NCBI GenBank assembly: GCA_000632805.1
Contig: CP007444.1
Coordinates: 3,150,772 to 3,214,771 of the forward strand
Direction: 5' to 3'
DNA length: 64,000 nt
Source of the DNA: Dyella jiangningensis
Lineage (GTDB): Bacteria > Pseudomonadota > Gammaproteobacteria > Xanthomonadales > Rhodanobacteraceae
Made by a program: the position numbers and the translations under genes. Below the pieces are notes generated by a model. It did no database searches and had not been told where the DNA came from. It worked only from the letters and a program-made list of their open reading frames with translations. Shown here piece after piece: positions 59,395-64,000 of this stretch; position 1 is the stretch's first letter, and every line of letters starts with the position of its first letter.

Positions 59395-60990
59395 TTACTG
59401 GCAACCCGGGAACTTGAACGATGCGATGCGCGTGCTCCAGTTGAACGCGCCGTTGGTCTTCAGATACTCGTTGGTGTACCAGAACGTGCAGTCGTCCACC
59501 GGATCGACGGTCATCGCGCTGTAGTCGCCCCAACGCGAGAGGTTGCTGCCGGTCTGCGAGCCGAGGCCTTCGAGGATGCTGTTTTCGGCCTGCATGGTAT
59601 TGAGCGCGTCGGTGGCGAGGCGGCCGGTGTAGCGGATGGCCGGATGCAGCGTGCTGCTCGACGCGCTGTAGCCCAGCGCCATGTTGCCCTGCTTGTCCAT
59701 CGCCACCGAACCCATCCAGCGATAGCTGGTGTCGGGCGAGAACGTGGACTGCTGGTACACCGTCGGCGACGTGCCCGGGGTGCGGATCTCGTACCAGCGC
59801 ACGCCCGTGTACGGATTCTGCCGGCTGGTGCCGACCTTCACGGAGTGCGTGACCACCAGCGATTCGTGATCGGTGAAGTTGCGATAGGCCAGGCGGAACA
59901 TCAGGCGATCGCCCAGCGAATCCAGCTTCTGCTTCACGCCTCCCTGCGGAACGCAGGTACCGCCGCCGCACGCCGCGGAGAACGATGCCACCGGGATCGA
60001 GGTCGGGCCGGTCAACGTGGTGTTGGCGGTATTGGCCCAATCCACATGGAACTTCCACAAGTTGAGCGAGTTCGCGCCGAAGTTGAGCATGTAGTTCGGC
60101 GAACCGGCCGGTGGCGCGGTGCTGCCATCGAGATCCGCCGGCAGTACGCCGCCATAGCTGGTGGAAAGCTGGAAGCACTGCTGCGTGGCGGCTGCGCCAC
60201 TCAGCATCGCATTGCGGTCATAGGCACACAGCTTCGCGCCGGCGAAAGTGTTGCCGTTGAACATGTTGAACGTTTCGTAATACGCGTCGGGCCACACGCC
60301 CATCTTCGGATAGTCGGGGAACACGCTGCCGTAGGGGAACGCATAGCGATAGTACGCGCCGGTCGCATCGCTCGTGGCGGACACGGCCACGCACTGGTAG
60401 TAAGGCGCGGCGGTTACCGCGAACTGCGAGATCACCCAGCGATTGGCCGCCTTGTCGTACACGACCGTCGCATCGCCGTCATTGTCGGTTTCGCACGGGC
60501 CGCCAAAGCCTGACCACAACGTGTTGGATTGCACCGGGCCGTACACTACCGACTTGGTCGCCTTGTCGAACACAGCGAAGCCGGTGTTGACGATCTGCAC
60601 GTACTGCGTCGCGCCCACCGCGCCATTGGTATCGGGCGGCGCGCTGTTCACCGTGAACGAGCCCTGCGGGCCGCTGAAACCATTGCCGACGCCGTCCACG
60701 CCCGAACCCAGGGTTGGCGCGAACGTGCCGCTGGCGCTGCCTTGCAGTGCGCCGTCGGGCGGATTGCCCGGACCATCGAGCCATGGAAGCGGATGCAACG
60801 GATGAATGCGCGGCCCCTTGGAAAAATCGTCGGGCCTGGGCATCGTGCCGCGCAACGAATGCAGCACGTCATGCTGCACGGCGGATGTCACCTCGGCATT
60901 GCCGTTGCCATCGGCGTGGACGCTGCCTGCGGCCAGGGCGATGACCGATCCCAACGCAATGCTGAGCCGGGTGATGCGGTGAAGAGCCAT
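59395..60990 (-). CDS. Exported protein of unknown function, 531 residues
   Basis: Signal peptide about 1-26 (cleavage near VHADG), then a mature protein without recognised protease, glycosidase or adhesin motif. Conserved-looking segments are PPDTNGAVGATQYVQIVNTG, DNDGDATVVYDKAANRWVIS, GSVAMDKQGNMALGYSASSS and DDCTFWYTNEYL. The spacing of DxxxNxW and DKxGN blocks suggests a beta-propeller-like fold (inference). Cysteines occur in pairs (CETD, CVAV, CAYD, CFQL, CGGGTC, DDCTF, PGCQ). It has a strong GGAGGGG ribosome site and its own terminator, so it is well expressed and monocistronic. It is flanked by the subtilase and, divergently, by dodecin and a sedolisin. Confidence 0.75.
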   Translation of the reverse strand: MALHRITRLSIALGSVIALAAGSVHADGNGNAEVTSAVQHDVLHSLRGTMPRPDDFSKGPRIHPLHPLPWLDGPGNPPDGALQGSASGTFAPTLGSGVDGVGNGFSGPQGSFTVNSAPPDTNGAVGATQYVQIVNTGFAVFDKATKSVVYGPVQSNTLWSGFGGPCETDNDGDATVVYDKAANRWVISQFAVTAAPYYQCVAVSATSDATGAYYRYAFPYGSVFPDYPKMGVWPDAYYETFNMFNGNTFAGAKLCAYDRNAMLSGAAATQQCFQLSTSYGGVLPADLDGSTAPPAGSPNYMLNFGANSLNLWKFHVDWANTANTTLTGPTSIPVASFSAACGGGTCVPQGGVKQKLDSLGDRLMFRLAYRNFTDHESLVVTHSVKVGTSRQNPYTGVRWYEIRTPGTSPTVYQQSTFSPDTSYRWMGSVAMDKQGNMALGYSASSSTLHPAIRYTGRLATDALNTMQAENSILEGLGSQTGSNLSRWGDYSAMTVDPVDDCTFWYTNEYLKTNGAFNWSTRIASFKFPGCQ

Positions 60991-61330
60991 GTTCCCCTCC
61001 AGAAGATGCAAGTGATCTAACCGGTGACCTGGCTGCGTGACACGCGCACGCGAAATCTTTGAGCCGCGACTGACACAGCCGGGAATGCCTTGCCTTCCGC
61101 AACCAGTCGCTGCGTCCCCAGGGCAAGGTCGAAGGAACGTAACCGCTCGACCTTTCGCATGGCTTAGCGGGCGCGTGAAGGAATTGCGAAGCGTTGTCGC
61201 CAAGCGAGACGTCCATCGCATGACAGCGATGTCGACGGTCCTTCACGTCGTTTAGGCGCCAGCGGGAGTGCAGTGCCGCGGGCAAGTACGTGCGCGCACG
61301 CACGCGTCACCCACCCAGGAGAATCGCGAC
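60991..61330. other. 340-base divergent intergenic region
   Basis: Separates the exported 531-residue protein (minus) from dodecin (plus) and must hold both promoters. No convincing -35/-10 pair could be assigned. The right end carries the dodecin ribosome site CCAGGAGAATCG. Confidence 0.45.
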
Positions 61331-61540
61331 ATGTCCGATCATGTATACAAGTCCGTCGAGCTGACGGGCTCATCGAGCAAGAGCAGCGATGACGCCATCC
61401 GCATCGCCATCGAACGCGCGTCCAAGACGATACGCGACATACGCTGGTTCCATGTCACCGACGTACGCGGCCACGTCGAAGGCGGCAAGATCGCGCACTG
61501 GCAGGTCACGCTGAAGATCGGCTTCACCCTCGAGGGTTGA
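61331..61540 (+). CDS. Dodecin, flavin-binding protein
   Basis: 69 residues, the full dodecin length. [20 protein letters not shown] is followed by [20 protein letters not shown] and [21 protein letters not shown], containing the Trp of the flavin-stacking site (RW-FHV) and the Gln/Trp pair of HWQV. Dodecins assemble into hollow 12-mers that store riboflavin, FMN or lumichrome. ATG follows CAGGAGAATCGCGAC. A 12-base-arm hairpin follows the gene at 61557-61585. Confidence 0.94.
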   Translation: MSDHVYKSVELTGSSSKSSDDAIRIAIERASKTIRDIRWFHVTDVRGHVEGGKIAHWQVTLKIGFTLEG

Positions 61541-61890
61541 GCATTGCGCGACCACAACGGCGCACGCGCGAGCCGCGTGCGCCGTGTCGTTGCCACTTTC
61601 GCGACGCGCAGAAAGCCACGCGTCAGCATGTTCCTCCACGAAGCCTTTCGCACTTGTTCTCGCATGAATTTGCGAGCGCGCACGAGTGCGCACTTCGGAA
61701 TTTTGCCAATGCAGCGACGCACGCTTGCTGTGCTAGCGTCGAAATGGGGAGCGACCTTTTTTCCAAATCATGGAACGTGCTGGGGAGCACGCCAGGAACG
61801 GCGACCTTAAGGTGAGCAACCTCTCGCCCTGACGGGGCGATCACAACATTCCAGAGCTGGACATCAGCTCGACAAGAGGGAGAACAACTC
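61541..61890. other. 350-base region with hairpin, upstream of sedolisin
   Basis: At 61557-61585 the arms ACGGCGCACGCG and CGCGTGCGCCGT form a 12-bp stem with a 5-base loop and no T run, which may stabilise or attenuate the dodecin transcript. The remaining sequence should contain the sedolisin promoter; no gene is supported on either strand. Confidence 0.55.
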
Positions 61891-63498
61891 ATGCAGATGA
61901 AGAAATCCTCGCTGTGCGTTGCACTGGTTGCCGCGCTTGGTGTGATGACTTGTGCGCAGGCAACGGCGGGGACTCCATGGAAGACCACGGCGACCCACGC
62001 ACATGAAATCGCCGCCACTGCCACAGCCGCCGACCTCGCCGATGCCGGCACGCCGGTGCACATCGAAGTGGTGATGAAACTGCAGAACCGTTCCACGCTC
62101 GACGACTTCATCGCAGCCTCGCACAACCCGAACAGCGCGGCCTACCACAGCAAGCTCAGCGCGTCGGATGCCGTCGCGATGTTCTCCCCCAGCGCCGCGC
62201 AGGTGCAGGCGGTGGTCGATCACCTGAGCAAGGCCGGCTTCAGCCACATCACGGTGGCGCCGAACCGCATGCTGATCTCCGCCGATGGCAATGCCGGCGC
62301 CGCGCAGGCCGCTTTCGCTACCCGCCTGATCAAGGCGCATGATGCCGAGGGTCGCGATGCCTACGCCAACATTGATGACGCCAAGGTGCCGGCGGAGCTC
62401 GCCGATTCCGTGCTCTCCGTCGTCGGCCTGCAGACCGTGTCGCACGCGCACACCATGCTCAAGCCGGCCGATCGCATCGGCACCCATGCCACCACCGGCG
62501 TGACGGGTCATAACCCAACCACCTTCCCCACCATCTACAACGCCGGCAGCACGCCGACGGCCTCGACCATCACGGTGGGCATCATCAGCGACGGCGACAT
62601 GACGCAGCCGCTGAAGGACCTCACCGCCTTCACCACGGCCAACAGCCTGCCGGCCGTCAACACGCAGGTGATCGTGGTCGGCACGCCCGGCACCGACACC
62701 AGTGGCACGCCGGAATGGGACCTGGACAGCCAGGACATCGTCGGCATGTCGGGCGGCGTCGGCAAGCTGATCTTCTACGCCGCCAATTCGCTCAGCAACA
62801 GCGCGCTGACCGCGGCCTACAACCAGGCCGTCAGCGACAACCAGGCGCGCGTGATCAACGTGTCGCTCGGTGAATGCGAAACCAGTGCCTACAACGACGG
62901 TTCGATGGCCGCCGACGACCAGATCTTCGCGCTGGGCGTATCGCAGGGTCAGACGTTCTCCGTGTCTACCGGCGACTCCGGCTCCAACGAGTGCACCAAG
63001 GCACCGCGCGGCACCACGCCGAGCTATCCGGCGAGTTCGCCGTACGTGGTGGCGGTCAGTGGCACCACGCTCACCACCGGCACCGGCACCGGCAACAGCT
63101 GGGCTGGCGAAACGCTGTGGTCGAAGGCTGGTGGCAGCCCGAGCACGGTCGAACCGAAACCGAGCTGGCAGACGCAGGGCGGCGGCACCACGCGTGACGT
63201 GGCCGACGTCGCGATGGATGCCGATCCGAACTCGGGCTCCATCATCATCGTCAACGGCAGCAACGCGCAGTACGGCGGCACCAGCCTGGCCGCGCCGCTG
63301 TTCGCGGCCACCTGGGCGCGCATGCTCGCCGGACATTCCACGCTGGGCTTTGCCGGTCCGCATCTGTACCAGGTGCCGACCAACAGCTACCACGACATCA
63401 CGTCGGGCAGTAACGGTGGCGAAACCGCGACCGTCGGTTGGGATTACGCCAGCGGCTTCGGCAGCACGATCGTGACCAATCTCAACAGCAATCTCTGA
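61891..63498 (+). CDS. Secreted sedolisin (S53), short form
   Basis: 535 residues. Signal peptide about 1-25 (VALVAALGVMTCAQATAG), an activation domain about 45-190 (RSTLDDFIAASHNPNSAAYH and MLISADGNAGAAQAAFATRL), then the S53 domain with Glu/Asp in TPEWDLDSQDIVGMSGG (about 274 and 278), SVSTGDSGSNECTK and Ser in GGTSLAAPLFAATWARM (about 464). A calcium-site region, DITSGSNGGETATVGWDYAS, ends the protein. It has no PKD or C-terminal extension, unlike the 884-residue paralogue at 15833. Acid endopeptidase in the extracellular space. AGAGGGAG gives a good ribosome site. Confidence 0.93.
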   Translation: MQMKKSSLCVALVAALGVMTCAQATAGTPWKTTATHAHEIAATATAADLADAGTPVHIEVVMKLQNRSTLDDFIAASHNPNSAAYHSKLSASDAVAMFSPSAAQVQAVVDHLSKAGFSHITVAPNRMLISADGNAGAAQAAFATRLIKAHDAEGRDAYANIDDAKVPAELADSVLSVVGLQTVSHAHTMLKPADRIGTHATTGVTGHNPTTFPTIYNAGSTPTASTITVGIISDGDMTQPLKDLTAFTTANSLPAVNTQVIVVGTPGTDTSGTPEWDLDSQDIVGMSGGVGKLIFYAANSLSNSALTAAYNQAVSDNQARVINVSLGECETSAYNDGSMAADDQIFALGVSQGQTFSVSTGDSGSNECTKAPRGTTPSYPASSPYVVAVSGTTLTTGTGTGNSWAGETLWSKAGGSPSTVEPKPSWQTQGGGTTRDVADVAMDADPNSGSIIIVNGSNAQYGGTSLAAPLFAATWARMLAGHSTLGFAGPHLYQVPTNSYHDITSGSNGGETATVGWDYASGFGSTIVTNLNSNL

Positions 63499-63523
63499 AG
63501 CCGTTGACGCAAATGTAAGCACG

Positions 63524-63555
63524 CGGGGCCTTCGCATCGAAGGCCCCGTTTTCTT
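63524..63555 (+). terminator. Intrinsic terminator of the short sedolisin gene
   Basis: CGGGGCCTTCG-CAT-CGAAGGCCCCG stem followed by TTTTCTTTT, starting about 25 bases after the stop codon. Confidence 0.93.
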
Positions 63556-63608
63556 TTGGCGAGAAAACAAAATGCGGCACGCGCGAACAACCACATGCTT
63601 GGCTCACA

Positions 63609-63642
63609 ACAAAACACCACCGCTCTTTCGGGCGGTGGTGTT
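63609..63642 (-). terminator. Intrinsic terminator of the rcnB-like gene
   Basis: On the minus strand, AACACCACCGC-CCGAAAGA-GCGGTGGTGTT is followed by TTGTTG. About 25 bases after the stop of the rcnB-like gene. Confidence 0.88.
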
Positions 63643-63665
63643 GGCGAGCCATGCGGTGGTGGCGA

Positions 63666-64000
63666 TCAGAAACCGGCGGCGATATCGATGACCACGCCGC
63701 TGGAAATCAGCGTCAGGTAGAACTGGCCGCCATCGGCGCGCACCCAGCGGTAGCCCGGATCCGGACGGCGCAGGTGATACCGCTCGTAGTCGGTGACGTA
63801 GTAGTCGCGCGAATAGTAGTAGTCCGGCAGGCGGTCGCCCTTCTTGTACCAGCCCTTGTGCTTGCCGTTGTCGTGGCGCCCCTCGTCCTTGGGATTGTGC
63901 CCGCGGCCCTGGCCGCCGTCGTCCCAACGGGCATCGTCATCGTTGCCGCCGCCATTACCGTTGCCGTTGCCATGGCCGTTTCCGTGGCCGTGCCCCTGCG
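63666..64000 (-). CDS. RcnB-family protein, C-terminal part
   Basis: The gene continues past the window end; about 110 codons are visible, reading minus from 64000 to the TGA at 63666-63668. After a Gly/His/Asn/Asp-rich stretch comes the RcnB core: KHKGWYKKGDRLPDYYYS, YYVTDYERYHLRRPDPGYRW, VRADGGQFYLTLISSGVVID. RcnB-like proteins are periplasmic and, in E. coli, linked to nickel and cobalt export control; many homologues have other unknown roles. The His-rich repeat (GHGHGNGHGNG) could bind metal. The N-terminal signal peptide should lie outside the window. Confidence 0.85.
   Translation of the reverse strand, partial: QGHGHGNGHGNGNGNGGGNDDDARWDDGGQGRGHNPKDEGRHDNGKHKGWYKKGDRLPDYYYSRDYYVTDYERYHLRRPDPGYRWVRADGGQFYLTLISSGVVIDIAAGF

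Noticed and set aside
58943..59524. Possible 193-residue protein on the plus strand between the subtilase and the unknown exported protein
   Set aside because: It runs through the terminator and the 3' end of a real gene and has low-complexity composition.

Overview
The window is a high-GC, densely coded chromosome segment from a gammaproteobacterium, most likely a member of the Xanthomonadales/Rhodanobacteraceae (Dyella, Luteibacter, Frateuria or a relative). This is an inference. It rests on the xanthomonalisin-like S53 peptidases, the che gene order with tandem chemoreceptors, the split pntA1/pntA2/pntB transhydrogenase, and short REP-like palindromes of the GGAGCGCACCC type. I saw no rRNA, tRNA, CRISPR array, prophage, insertion sequence or recognisable defence island. 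Both ends cut through genes: prfA at the left and an rcnB-like gene at the right.

Layout. 0-9.5 kb: the end of prfA, a TPR/O-GlcNAc-transferase-like protein, a class I PPK2, a PAS-GGDEF-EAL membrane protein, a minus-strand group of yihY, a TlpA-like thioredoxin and acylphosphatase, then a WrbA-like flavodoxin and a DUF2069 protein. 9.5-19 kb: a MocR-type regulator, an outer-membrane protein, an exported methyltransferase, a cupin, an AidB-like acyl-CoA dehydrogenase, a half-length asparaginase and a large sedolisin with PKD domain, followed by a 0.7 kb gene desert. 19-29 kb: a second PPK2, a DUF465 protein, SufT, and the pnt genes, whose two parts are separated by an opposed sigma factor/membrane protein/DUF3106 cassette. 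Cytidine deaminase, a nitroreductase, a stand-alone 5'-3' exonuclease and an AraC regulator follow. 29-38 kb: an EamA transporter, a NUDIX hydrolase, a diguanylate cyclase, a YjgN-M48 pair, a cupin and a TPR protein.

38-51.7 kb is a single-strand chemotaxis cluster, in transcription order STAS, cheY, cheA, two tandem duplicated Cache chemoreceptors, cheW, a third chemoreceptor, cheR, cheD, cheB, a sensorless receptor-like protein and a second STAS protein. Divergent from it are a FliK-like gene and a small FlhB-C-terminal-like gene, which ties the cluster to flagellar motility. 53-64 kb is rich in secreted proteins: an outer-membrane protein, a proline-iminopeptidase-like hydrolase, a ClpP-fold protein lacking the catalytic serine, an S8 subtilase, an uncharacterised 531-residue exported protein, dodecin, a second sedolisin and an RcnB-like protein.

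The observations I rate most worth following are these: the approximately 1.9 kb tandem duplication inside the che cluster, which carries its own REP-like element and in which one copy has lost the CheR/CheB docking tail; the GE(I/V)ELF C-terminus shared by CheD and the sensorless receptor-like protein; the ClpP-fold protein with Asp at the nucleophile position; and the secreted-protein block around the unknown 531-residue protein. I did not find a clearly new multi-gene system and do not claim one.
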